Assembly (NCBI GenBank): GCA_004299145.1
Contig: SCQD01000044.1
Location: 1-64,000 of the forward strand
DNA from: Methylococcaceae bacterium
GTDB lineage: Bacteria; Pseudomonadota; Gammaproteobacteria; Methylococcales; Methylococcaceae
Direction of reading: 5' to 3'
DNA length: 64,000 nucleotides
Translations under genes and position numbers: made by a program
Notes under the pieces: model-generated
The model's input: only the letters and a program-made list of their open reading frames with translations
The model's database searches: none
Told to the model about the DNA's origin: nothing
Shown here: positions 1-8,033 of the stretch, one piece after another
Layout of the letters: every line of letters starts with the position of its first letter
How positions within the stretch are numbered: position 1 is the first letter of the stretch

Positions 1-489
1 GTCATGCAGATGCTGGCGCACGGTTTGGTGGCGGGCGCCTTGTTTTTATTGATCGGCTTGCTGTACGAGCGCACCCACACGCGCGACATCACCGCCTACA
101 GCTCTTTGGTGCAAACCGTGCCGCGTTTCGCGCTGTTCACCACCCTGGCTTTTTTGTCGGCCATCGGCCTGCCCGGCACAGCGGGGTTCGTGGCGGAATT
201 GCACGCCATGCTCGGTAGTTTCCAGGCGTTTCGATGGTGGACGCTGTTGCTCAGCGCCGGCGTGTTGATCAGTGCTGCGTATGCCCTGCGCAGCGTCGGC
301 CGTTTGTTTACCGGGCCGGTGCGTCCCGCCATGCGGAACGTAGCGGATCTGGCCGGACACGAACTGGTGGCGGTGGGCCTGCTGACCGGCTGCGTGCTGT
401 ACATTGGTCTGGCGCCCGCCGCCACGCTGCAATTGATGAGCGCCTCGGTGGCGCAGTTGAGCGCCGCGTTGGCGCAGCATCCGTTGTGA
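1..489 (+). CDS. NuoM/MrpD-like proton-translocating membrane subunit, C-terminal part (5' end outside window)
   Basis: Only the last ~162 codons are present; the frame is open at the left edge. The visible protein is hydrophobic, with several membrane segments and the late-helix pattern of complex I subunit M-type proteins (HGL..GALFLL.G.LYERTHTRDI, then a second hydrophobic block with GLPGTAGF). This family carries protons or cations in complex I, Mrp antiporters and DAB-type carbon transporters. The stop lies 13 bases before the dabA start, so it is probably co-transcribed with dabA and the three related subunits downstream. Whether it is closer to NuoL or NuoM cannot be decided from the C-terminus alone. 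It is called complex I-like and not a true respiratory subunit because no other nuo genes are seen here. Confidence 0.8.
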   Translation, partial: VMQMLAHGLVAGALFLLIGLLYERTHTRDITAYSSLVQTVPRFALFTTLAFLSAIGLPGTAGFVAELHAMLGSFQAFRWWTLLLSAGVLISAAYALRSVGRLFTGPVRPAMRNVADLAGHELVAVGLLTGCVLYIGLAPAATLQLMSASVAQLSAALAQHPL

Positions 490-502
490 ATGATGACTTC
501 CC

Positions 503-3500
503 ATGACCAGCAACGGCAATAATCAGCGCCGGCGCCTGCAAGATGCCGTGGCGCACCTCAGCCACGTGCTGCCGGACCAGGCGCCCATTCTCAACTTCGT
601 GCACCACAATACCCTGCACGGCTACCAGCACCTGCCGTTTGAACAGGCGTTGGCGGCGGCGGAGCGCGCCGGCGGAGCGCGCAGTTTTCAGCCGGAAGCG
701 GATTTTCGCCGCTATTACGCCGAGGGGCGCATTCGTGACGATGACCTGGACGCCGCCCTGACCGCCCGCCCGGAACTGGCGGTGGACGCCGTGCTGGCCG
801 AGCTTGCCGGCCATACCCTCCATGGCCGCGACGTGTACCGCGCCGCGCTGCTGCACGACATCGAACCCATCAGTCCGGCGCAACTGGCTTGGCGCCTGGG
901 CGCGGGTGGTGCTTTATCCAGCGCGGCAGCCGTTGCCTTGTGGGAGGCCTGCCTGGATGTCCTGAATATCGATCACGACCCGCTACACCCCGAAGAACTC
1001 ACCGACCTTTCGCACGCACAAGCCGAAAGCTGGTTTGCGGGTCACGGCAAGGGTCATCCCGACGCCGATCAGGAGCCCGTGATTTCCAGCGCTGAACAGA
1101 TGCAAGCGGATGCACGCGCCAACCTGGATTGCGCCATCGCCTCGCTGGGCGTCGACAACACCTTGCGCGGCTTATTGCTGACCCTGACGGGGCAGGACGT
1201 GCTGGAATTCGTGCGGCCCATGCTGATCCGCTACCTGGGGGCTTACCTGGACGAAGGCGTGGCGGCCTGGAGTTTGCCGCAACGCCGCACCGGCTTTTAT
1301 CAAGCCTGGCGGCGCTTGGCGCAAACCGATCCGGCCTGGCTGCTGGCGGAAATTCCCGCCTGGCGCGAGCAGCTCGATGCCCTGCCCGACGATGCCACCG
1401 ACGCCGTGGCGTCCCTGCTGCACGATCTGCACCTGCCGCCCAAACACTGGGCCGGCTATTTGCAGCGCGTCGCGCTGGAAATTCCCGGTTGGAGCGGCAT
1501 GGTCAGCTGGCGTCAGCAGCGCGCCGGCTATGCCGCGAACAACGCCGCGCCGGTGGCGCTCATGGATTACCTGGCGGTACGGCTGTGTCTAGACCAGATG
1601 CAACTGGCGCGCGCGTGTGCCGGCCACTGGCGCATCCTGCCCAATCTGGATTCGCTGCGCCATTATTTCGCCGCCAACCTGGCGGAATTTCAGGTACGCA
1701 GCGCGTTGTTTTTGCATGAATTGCCCGAATACCTGGCGGCTGAAGCGCGCCGCCTGATCGGCGAGCTGGGCTCCGAACGCAGCGAGCGCGCCGCCTGGCG
1801 GCATTTGGCGGACATGATCTGGACTTGGCGGCACGTGGTTGACGCTGCTGCCGCGCAGGCAACGGAAGGAGCGGGGTTACAAACCCCGACCCGCCCTGGT
1901 GTCTTCCAACGAGACAACGCTGTTGAGTCAGTCGCCCTCACCCCACCCCTCTCCCGGGGGGAGAGCGAAGCGAGGGGCCGGGAGAGCAAGGTCGCCGCGA
2001 CTTTTAGAAGAACTGCCCATCATCACGGCTGGCGCTTGTTCTTGCTGGCGCAGCACCTGGGGCTGGATGCGGCCGCCGTGCGCAGTCTGGGCGGTAACAG
2101 CGCCGCCGCTTTACTGGCCGCTTTGGATGGCCTCACCCCGAACACGCGCGGCATGATCTGGCTGACGGCCTACGAGCGCCGCTATCGGGAAAGCATTTTC
2201 GGCGCGCTGGCCGCCAACAGGGGACGCGGCGCCTGGTCACAGCGTTGCGCGCGTCCGGCGGCGCAGGCCATTTTTTGCATGGATGATCGGGAAGAAGGCA
2301 TCCGCCGTCACCTGGAAGAAATCAATCCCCAGGTCGAGACGCTGGGCGCGGCGGGTTTTTTTGGCGTGCCCATCCATTGGCGCGGGCTGGACGACGACGG
2401 CACCTTTCCGCTGTGCCCCATCGTGGTGACGCCGGCCAACGAAGTGCGCGAAATTCCTCAGCCCGGCTGTGAAACCCGACAGCGCAGCCATGAGCAACGG
2501 CGCGGCTGGCTGGCCGGCCTGCGCCGTTATTTTCATCAGGAGATGCGCCGCAACCTGCTCAGTTCGGCGCTGGTTATGCAAACTTTGGCGCCGCTGTTGC
2601 TGCCGGTGTTGCTCGGCAAAACCTGGCTGCCGCAGCCGGTGGGCGAGTTGGCGCGGCGCATACAGCGCTGGTGGGCGCCGGCCGTGCCGACGCGGTTATG
2701 GCTGACCGCGCAGGACCATGGCAAACCCGCCACGCCGGAGCAGCCACGCCTGGGCTTCACGATCGGCGAACAGGCGGATCGGGTGGCCGGCTTTTTGCGC
2801 AGCGTGGGCTTGACCGGGGGGTTTGCGCCGCTGGTCATCCTGTTCGGCCACGGCTCCATCAGTCAAAACAATCCCCACTTGGCCGCTTACGACTGCGGCG
2901 CGTGCAGCGGACGCCACGGCGGTCCCAACGCCCGCGTTTTTGCCGCCATGGCCAATCAGCCCGAGGTACGGAAGCTTTTGCGGGAACGCGGCATCGCTAT
3001 CCCTGCCGATAGCTGGTTCTTCGGCGCGGAGCACAATACCGCGAACGAAGCGATTACCTGGTTCGACCTGGAGCAGATGCCCATCGCGCTGCACGCGGCC
3101 TGGGCCCAGCTCGACGGTGAACTGGAGCAGGCGCGCCGCCGGTCGGCGCACGAGCGCTGCCGGCGGCTGGCTTCCGCGCCGCGCTCGCCGACTTTGTCCG
3201 CAGCGCTGCAACACATGCTGGACCGCAGCGTGGATTTCAGCCAGGCGCGCCCCGAGCTGGGCCACGCCACCAATGCCGCCGCATTTATCGGCCGGCGCAG
3301 CATGAGCCGGGGCGCGTTTTTCGACCGACGCGTGTTTTTGATTTCATACGATCCCACCCAGGACCCCGAGGGCCGGGTGCTGGAAAACATCCTGCTGGCC
3401 GCCGGCCCGGTGGGAGCGGGCATCAACCTGGAATACTATTTTTCCAGCGTCGACCGGGATCGCTACGGCTGCGGCAGCAAAACACCGCACAACATCACCG

Positions 3501-3862
3501 GCCTGTTCGGGGTGATGGAAGGCACGGCCAGCGACTTGCGCACCGGCCTGCCGCGCCAGATGACCGAAATTCACGAAGCCATGCGTCTGCTGGTGGTCAC
3601 CGAACACCGGCCGGCGGTGCTGGTTGAGATCTATCAGCGGCAAGCGCCGTTGCGCGAGTTGATCGGCAACGGCTGGATACAGCTGGCCAGCATGGACCCG
3701 GATACGGGGTCGATCTGGCAGTTCGATACTGGCACGGAATCTTTCGTGCAGTGGCAGGAGTCCGGGACCGATTTGCCCAAAGTAGCCGATTCCGGCGCCT
3801 GGTATGCGGGCCATAGCGGGCCTTTGGCGCCGGCTTTGATTGATCCGGTGGCAGGGGGGTAA
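503..3862 (+). CDS. dabA: DabA / DUF2309 (UPF0753) inorganic carbon transporter subunit
   Basis: A 1119-residue member of the DUF2309 family. DabA is the beta-carbonic-anhydrase-like subunit that, with a NuoL-like DabB, drives energy-coupled uptake of CO2/bicarbonate. Predicted zinc ligands are visible: Cys592 and Asp594 in FCMDDREEG, His783 in FGHGS, and Cys798 in YDCGACSG. The His-to-Cys spacing of 15 matches the known family pattern. A stretch of about 50 codons near residues 452-502 is low in complexity and consists of palindromic repeat DNA that stays in frame. It looks like an insertion absent from the core fold. The gene is flanked by antiporter-like subunits, which supports the DAB assignment. 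Function is inferred from family and context. Cation specificity and direction of transport cannot be read here. Confidence 0.9.
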   Translation: MTSNGNNQRRRLQDAVAHLSHVLPDQAPILNFVHHNTLHGYQHLPFEQALAAAERAGGARSFQPEADFRRYYAEGRIRDDDLDAALTARPELAVDAVLAELAGHTLHGRDVYRAALLHDIEPISPAQLAWRLGAGGALSSAAAVALWEACLDVLNIDHDPLHPEELTDLSHAQAESWFAGHGKGHPDADQEPVISSAEQMQADARANLDCAIASLGVDNTLRGLLLTLTGQDVLEFVRPMLIRYLGAYLDEGVAAWSLPQRRTGFYQAWRRLAQTDPAWLLAEIPAWREQLDALPDDATDAVASLLHDLHLPPKHWAGYLQRVALEIPGWSGMVSWRQQRAGYAANNAAPVALMDYLAVRLCLDQMQLARACAGHWRILPNLDSLRHYFAANLAEFQVRSALFLHELPEYLAAEARRLIGELGSERSERAAWRHLADMIWTWRHVVDAAAAQATEGAGLQTPTRPGVFQRDNAVESVALTPPLSRGESEARGRESKVAATFRRTAHHHGWRLFLLAQHLGLDAAAVRSLGGNSAAALLAALDGLTPNTRGMIWLTAYERRYRESIFGALAANRGRGAWSQRCARPAAQAIFCMDDREEGIRRHLEEINPQVETLGAAGFFGVPIHWRGLDDDGTFPLCPIVVTPANEVREIPQPGCETRQRSHEQRRGWLAGLRRYFHQEMRRNLLSSALVMQTLAPLLLPVLLGKTWLPQPVGELARRIQRWWAPAVPTRLWLTAQDHGKPATPEQPRLGFTIGEQADRVAGFLRSVGLTGGFAPLVILFGHGSISQNNPHLAAYDCGACSGRHGGPNARVFAAMANQPEVRKLLRERGIAIPADSWFFGAEHNTANEAITWFDLEQMPIALHAAWAQLDGELEQARRRSAHERCRRLASAPRSPTLSAALQHMLDRSVDFSQARPELGHATNAAAFIGRRSMSRGAFFDRRVFLISYDPTQDPEGRVLENILLAAGPVGAGINLEYYFSSVDRDRYGCGSKTPHNITGLFGVMEGTASDLRTGLPRQMTEIHEAMRLLVVTEHRPAVLVEIYQRQAPLRELIGNGWIQLASMDPDTGSIWQFDTGTESFVQWQESGTDLPKVADSGAWYAGHSGPLAPALIDPVAGG
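1872..1888. repeat. Short palindrome inside dabA
   Basis: CGGGGTT-ACA-AACCCCG is a perfect 7-bp stem with a 3-base loop. It sits 46 bases before the longer repeat in the same coding region, so the two may have arrived together. Confidence 0.6.
1935..2005 (+). repeat. Dispersed palindromic repeat (CCCTCACCCC family) inserted in frame in dabA
   Basis: The sequence begins CCCTCACCCC, continues with CTCTCCC and a matching GGGGGGAGAGC arm, then GAAGCGAGGG, and ends with the palindrome GTCGCCGCGAC followed by TTTT. A closely similar 69-base copy lies on the minus strand at 61461-61529, and the core alone recurs at 6438-6470. Here it encodes about 24 residues and does not break the reading frame. 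Confidence 0.8.
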
Positions 3863-3909
3863 ACTCAATGTGTCTCAAACATGAACGCCCTTGATAGTGG
3901 AATCGCTCC

Positions 3910-4833
3910 ATGAAGACCGATAGCCTGTTTTATCGTCTGTTTCAACGGATGCCGGCGCTATTGTTGAAGCTGGCCGGGCTGGATATTGCCGCCGAAGGCT
4001 ACCGTTTTGGTTCCGAGGAAGTCAAGCAAACAGCATTTCGCCTGGATGGCGTGCTATCGCCGCCGGACGGCGACGTGCTGCGTCCCACGATTTTTGCCGA
4101 AGCCCAGCTTCAACCGGACGAAAACTTTTATCCACGCTTTTTTTGCGAAATTTTTCTACGCTTGCGCCAGCAAGTTTCATCACGCCCTTGGTACGCGGTG
4201 GTCATCTACCCGAAGCGTGCCACTGAACGTCCGCCTCCGTCGCCGTTTGCATCGCTGTTAAATCTGCCCGAAGTCCGGCGCGTGTATCTAGAAGACTTTT
4301 CACACCGAAGCACCGGCATGCTGGGTCTGGTCAGCCTGATTGTCTGTCCGCCGGAACAGGCCGCTGATCTCAGCCGGCACCTGGCGACGGACAATACCCC
4401 GCCGCTGCCTGCCAATGAATGGCTGGATTTGATTGAAACCATACTGATTTACAAACTACCCCAACTCACCCGCGAGGAGATCAAGGATATGTTAGGCATA
4501 CAAGACGTGGAACTGAAACAAACCCGGTTTTACCAGGATGTATTCAGCGAAGGAAAACTTGAAGGAAAGCTTGAAGGAAAACTTGAAGGAAAGCTTGAAG
4601 GAAAACTTGAAGGGAAACTGGAAGGGAAACTGGAAGGAAAACTGGAAGGAAAACTGGAAGGCCGCACGGCCGAAGCACAGATGCTGCTGCTGCGTTTGCT
4701 GGGCAAGCGCTTCGGTCCACCTGACGAGGCGATATGCCAGCGTATCGAACTGGCTACGCTGGAGCAGCTGGAACACTGGGCTGACAATCTTCTGGATGCC
4801 AAAACGCTGAGCGCGGTTTTCGACGACCATTGA
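3910..4833 (+). CDS. Rpn/DUF2887-type PD-(D/E)XK nuclease-like protein with DUF4351-like C-terminus
   Basis: A 307-residue protein. Its N-terminal ~200 residues resemble the DUF2887/Rpn group of recombination-promoting nucleases (start KTDSLFYRLFQ, then FAEAQLQ as the likely E-x-Q nuclease core, then FYPRFFCEIFLRL). A charged linker of nine EGKL units follows (residues 214-249), then a short C-terminal helix region ending in LLRLLGKRFG..., typical of DUF4351. It stands between dabA and the dabB-like gene, 47 and 28 bases from them, with no clear terminator on either side. Relatives are often mobile or multicopy genes. A role in carbon transport is not expected, so it is probably a passenger in the operon. 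Nuclease activity is inferred from family only. Confidence 0.75.
   Translation: MKTDSLFYRLFQRMPALLLKLAGLDIAAEGYRFGSEEVKQTAFRLDGVLSPPDGDVLRPTIFAEAQLQPDENFYPRFFCEIFLRLRQQVSSRPWYAVVIYPKRATERPPPSPFASLLNLPEVRRVYLEDFSHRSTGMLGLVSLIVCPPEQAADLSRHLATDNTPPLPANEWLDLIETILIYKLPQLTREEIKDMLGIQDVELKQTRFYQDVFSEGKLEGKLEGKLEGKLEGKLEGKLEGKLEGKLEGKLEGRTAEAQMLLLRLLGKRFGPPDEAICQRIELATLEQLEHWADNLLDAKTLSAVFDDH
4549..4656 (+). repeat. Nine tandem 12-bp units encoding EGKL
   Basis: Nine units of GAAGG(A/G)AA(A/G)CT(T/G) lie in a row. The first five end in CTT and alternate AAA/AAG at the third codon; the last four end in CTG. Unit length is a multiple of three, so gain or loss of units changes the helical linker length without shifting the frame. 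Confidence 0.95.
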
Positions 4834-4861
4834 TGGCTGATTCTGATCGCGGCTTTACCTC

Positions 4862-6406
4862 ATGATGCATTGGCTGCCCCTCGCCCTCCTCGCCCCCGCC
4901 ATCTCCGCCCTGCTCATCGGCGTCGGCCACTTGGGCGGCCTCGTCGACGGCGAGGACTGGGAAAGCGCCACCGCGCGCATCGCTCAAACCGGTGCGGCGC
5001 TGTCCCTGCTGGCCGGCTTGACGGCGTGGACGGGCACGGTGCCGGCCAGCCTGCACCTGGGCAATTGGCTCAGCAGCGGCGATTTCCACATCGGCATCGA
5101 CTTTTGCCTGGATAAGCTCAGCCTGGGCCTGTCCTGCCTGTTCGCCCTGCTGTGCCTCACCGTCATGCGCTTTTCCGTCAACTACATGCACCGGGAAAGC
5201 GGCTATCACCGCTACTTTTTTGTGCTCAGCCTGTTTAGCACCGCCATGCAGTTGCTGGTCACCGCCGGCAACGGCGCGCTGGCCTTCATCGGCTGGGAAC
5301 TGGCCGGGCTTTGTTCCTACCTGCTGATCGCCTACTTTCACGAGCGCGACAACGCCACGCTCAACGCCACCCGCGCTTTCGTCACCAACCGCCTGGGCGA
5401 CGCCGGCTTTGTCGCCGGTCTGGCGCTGGCCTATCTATGGCTGGGCGGCATCGACTGGAACACCATCGCCGGCGCCGCGACCCGGCTGGGCGACGGCCAG
5501 CGCCTGGCCCTGGCGCTGTGTTTTATATTGGCGGCCATCGCCAAGTCCGCACAAGTGCCGCTGGCGCCGTGGCTGGCGCGCGCCATGGAGGGGCCGACGC
5601 CTTCCAGCGCGGTGTTTTACGGCGCCGTGATGGTGCACGCCGGCGTCTATCTGCTGTTGCGGCTGGAGCCCTTGCTGGCCGCCACGCCGGGCGCCATGGG
5701 CCTGCTGGTGGTGGTGGGTTTGGCGACGGCGCTGTATGGCTTTATCGCCGGCCTGGCGCAGACCGACGTGAAAAGCGCGCTGGTTTTCGCCGCCGGCGGC
5801 CAGCTCGGGCTGATGTTCATCGAGTGCGGGCTGGGCTGGTGGGAACTGGCCGCCTGGCACCTGGCAGCGCACGCCGTGCTGCGCGGCTATCAATTTCTCA
5901 CCGCGCCGTCCTATTTGGCCGCCACGCACGGCTTGACCATGCGCCCGGCGCCACGCTGGCTGGCGCGGCACGACAGGCTGTACGTCGCCGCTTTGCAGCG
6001 GTTTTGGCTGGAAGCGGCCGGCGACTGGATCGTCACCGTGCCCCTGCGCCGTCTGGCGCGCGACTTGAAGCGTTTTGACGCGCGGGTGATCGGCCCCGTC
6101 ATCGGCCTGCCGCAACCGGCGCTGCGGGCACTGTCGTCCCTGGCGCAATGGGAGGAGAGGCGCGTCAATCCCACCGATCCCGTGACCGACCTCGCCCAGG
6201 CGCCCGGTTTGCTGGGACGTCTGGCGCAGCGCTTGACGGCGTTGCTGCACCACTTCGAAGAACATTGGGTGTTGAAAGGCGTCGGTGAAGGGCTGGCGCG
6301 CGAAAGCTACCGGCTGGGGCTCAGCCTCAACCGCATGGATGAATTTCTGGCCCAGCCGCGCTACGTGGCGCTGATGATGATCATTATTTTGTTGATGGTG
6401 CTATAG
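4862..6406 (+). CDS. dabB: NuoL-like subunit, probable DabB
   Basis: A 514-residue polytopic membrane protein of the proton-antiporter-M family. The key charged positions of an active channel are present: Glu146 in GWELAGLCSYLL and Lys228 in IAKSAQVPLAPWL, followed by the conserved AMEGPTPSSAVFYGAVMVHAG segment. It is about 100 residues shorter than respiratory NuoL and lacks the long lateral C-terminal helix, as expected for DabB-type partners of DabA. The C-terminal third is soluble-looking and charged. It lies downstream of dabA with only the Rpn-like gene between. A true complex I role is unlikely in the absence of hydrophilic nuo genes. The start ATGATG at 4862 is the first in frame after the preceding gene. 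Confidence 0.8.
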   Translation: MMHWLPLALLAPAISALLIGVGHLGGLVDGEDWESATARIAQTGAALSLLAGLTAWTGTVPASLHLGNWLSSGDFHIGIDFCLDKLSLGLSCLFALLCLTVMRFSVNYMHRESGYHRYFFVLSLFSTAMQLLVTAGNGALAFIGWELAGLCSYLLIAYFHERDNATLNATRAFVTNRLGDAGFVAGLALAYLWLGGIDWNTIAGAATRLGDGQRLALALCFILAAIAKSAQVPLAPWLARAMEGPTPSSAVFYGAVMVHAGVYLLLRLEPLLAATPGAMGLLVVVGLATALYGFIAGLAQTDVKSALVFAAGGQLGLMFIECGLGWWELAAWHLAAHAVLRGYQFLTAPSYLAATHGLTMRPAPRWLARHDRLYVAALQRFWLEAAGDWIVTVPLRRLARDLKRFDARVIGPVIGLPQPALRALSSLAQWEERRVNPTDPVTDLAQAPGLLGRLAQRLTALLHHFEEHWVLKGVGEGLARESYRLGLSLNRMDEFLAQPRYVALMMIIILLMVL

Positions 6407-6409
6407 ATG

Positions 6410-6497
6410 CCGACGTTGATAAAGCGACATTTAAATGCCCTCACCCCAACCCTCTCCCGCGGGGAGAGGGGGCTTTGCGTGGCTTTATCAACGCCGG
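6410..6497. repeat. 88-bp MITE-like element with 16-bp terminal inverted repeats
   Basis: The arms CCGACGTTGATAAAGC (6410-6425) and GCTTTATCAACGCCGG (6482-6497) are inverted copies with one mismatch. The middle holds the CCCTCACCCC core and the palindrome CCCTCTCCC-GC-GGGGAGAGGG (6450-6470). The element fills almost the whole gap between two membrane-subunit genes. The end motif CCGGCGTTGATA recurs at 60235-60246 just after ppsR. Confidence 0.75.
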
Positions 6498-6504
6498 ACT
6501 CTCT

Positions 6505-8031
6505 ATGACCCACCCGTTCGAACTGCCCTGGTCCGCTTATAGCGCCGTACCGCTGTTGAGCCTGCTGCTGTGGTTGCCCGCCTTGGGCGCCGTCGCGGTC
6601 TACCGCCTGGCGCAAGATGACCGGCGCGCTTATCGCTGGGCCCTGGGCATTGCATCGGCCAGCCTGGTGGCCATGGCGCAGCTGCTGCTGGGTTTCGACG
6701 ACGCACACCAGGGCATGCAGTTTGCCGAACACCTGGGTGGCGGTTGGCTGAATTACCACTTGGGGGTGGACGGCGTTTCGTTGCTGTTTCTACCGCTGAC
6801 GGCCGGCCTGGCCTGGCTGGCGCTGCTGCAAGGCTACAGCGGCGGCCAGGTGCCGCCGTACCGCTACAGCGCCGCCGTGCTGGCTTATCAGGCGGTGTTG
6901 ACCGGCTTGCTGGTGAGCCAGGACATGCTGCTGTTCTGGCTGTTTGCGGCGGCGGAAACCGCCATCGCCTTGCGCTTGTTGTGGCGCTGGCGCATCGGCG
7001 CGGACTCGGCCATGGTGCGCGCCACGCAAATGCTGGGCGCCGCCGCGGTCTTGCTGTTGCTGGCCGTGTTGCTGCTGGGCTGGCGCCAGGCGGAAAACAC
7101 CGGCGTCTGGTCGTTCGACTGGGCGGATTTGGCGAGGGCATTTAACAGCGGCTCCAACCCAGCCGGCGAACAATCCGCCGTTTTGTTTTTGCTGCTGTTT
7201 GCCGTGGGCCTGCGCATGGCCTTATTTCCCCTGCACGGCTGGCTGGCGCCGGTGCTGCAACATTCCGGGCTGCTGTCGGTGGCACCGGTGTTTCTGGTCG
7301 GCGTCAAAACCGGCGTGTACGTATTGCTGCGCTGGGTGGTGCCGGTATTGCCGCAAGCGCTGAATCATTGGGATGCCTATCTGGTGCCGGTGGCCGTGGT
7401 GGGCGTGTTTTACGGCGCGCTGCTGGCCTTGGTGCAGATCCACCTGGGGCGGTTGCTGGCGTTTGCGGTGGTCAGCCACAGTTCCGTCTTGCTGCTGGGG
7501 GTATTGACGCTGGATAGGGAGGGCTTGGCCGGCACGTTGCTCATGACCATCGACACCGGCATCGCCGGCGCGGCCTTGTTGCTGGTCAGCGGGCAGATCC
7601 AGCGCCGCACCGGCACTGTGCTGCTGCCGCGCCTGGGCGGTCTGCAAGACCCCCTGCCCGCACTGGGGCTGACGTTCATGGTGGCGTCGCTGACCTTGAT
7701 GGCGATGCCCGGCACCCCCGGCTTCGATGCCGCGCATTTGCTGCTGGAAGGCGCGCTGGAAGTGCACGAATGGGGCGTGGCCCTGGCTTTGGCGTTCGGC
7801 ACCGTGCTCACCGCCGGTTTTTTGCTGTGGGCGTTTCAGCGCATTTTTCTGGGCCATGCCCACGGCATCCGCCACGCTGCGATAGCGCCGGTCACCGTCA
7901 CCGAAGGGGTAATGGCGGCGCTGCTGTCGGTTTCGCTACTGGCCGGGTTTTATACCCACCCCTGGCTGGAACTGATCGACGCCAACCTGCCGGGCTTGTT
8001 GCGGGATTATCCCGCGCCGGAGGATCGTTGA
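6505..8031 (+). CDS. NuoM-like membrane subunit lacking canonical charged residues
   Basis: A 508-residue antiporter-like membrane protein, aligned with NuoM-type subunits through LGVDGVSLLFLPLTAG, FPLHGWLAP and the later helices. Two features differ from its sister gene at 8034. The usual F-W-E channel glutamate is replaced by FAAAETAIAL, with an acid two residues later. The lysine before the P-x-H-x-W-L loop is replaced by Arg237 (GLRMALFPLHGWL). It may be a structural or regulatory subunit instead of a full ion channel; this is inference. The ATG at 6505 is chosen because the longer TTG-started frame would begin inside the repeat element just upstream. The gene stops three bases before the next start. 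Confidence 0.75.
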   Translation: MTHPFELPWSAYSAVPLLSLLLWLPALGAVAVYRLAQDDRRAYRWALGIASASLVAMAQLLLGFDDAHQGMQFAEHLGGGWLNYHLGVDGVSLLFLPLTAGLAWLALLQGYSGGQVPPYRYSAAVLAYQAVLTGLLVSQDMLLFWLFAAAETAIALRLLWRWRIGADSAMVRATQMLGAAAVLLLLAVLLLGWRQAENTGVWSFDWADLARAFNSGSNPAGEQSAVLFLLLFAVGLRMALFPLHGWLAPVLQHSGLLSVAPVFLVGVKTGVYVLLRWVVPVLPQALNHWDAYLVPVAVVGVFYGALLALVQIHLGRLLAFAVVSHSSVLLLGVLTLDREGLAGTLLMTIDTGIAGAALLLVSGQIQRRTGTVLLPRLGGLQDPLPALGLTFMVASLTLMAMPGTPGFDAAHLLLEGALEVHEWGVALALAFGTVLTAGFLLWAFQRIFLGHAHGIRHAAIAPVTVTEGVMAALLSVSLLAGFYTHPWLELIDANLPGLLRDYPAPEDR

Positions 8032-8033
8032 TC

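Noticed and set aside
4549-4656. CRISPR-like regular repeats
   Set aside because: The units are contiguous 12-bp coding repeats with no spacers.
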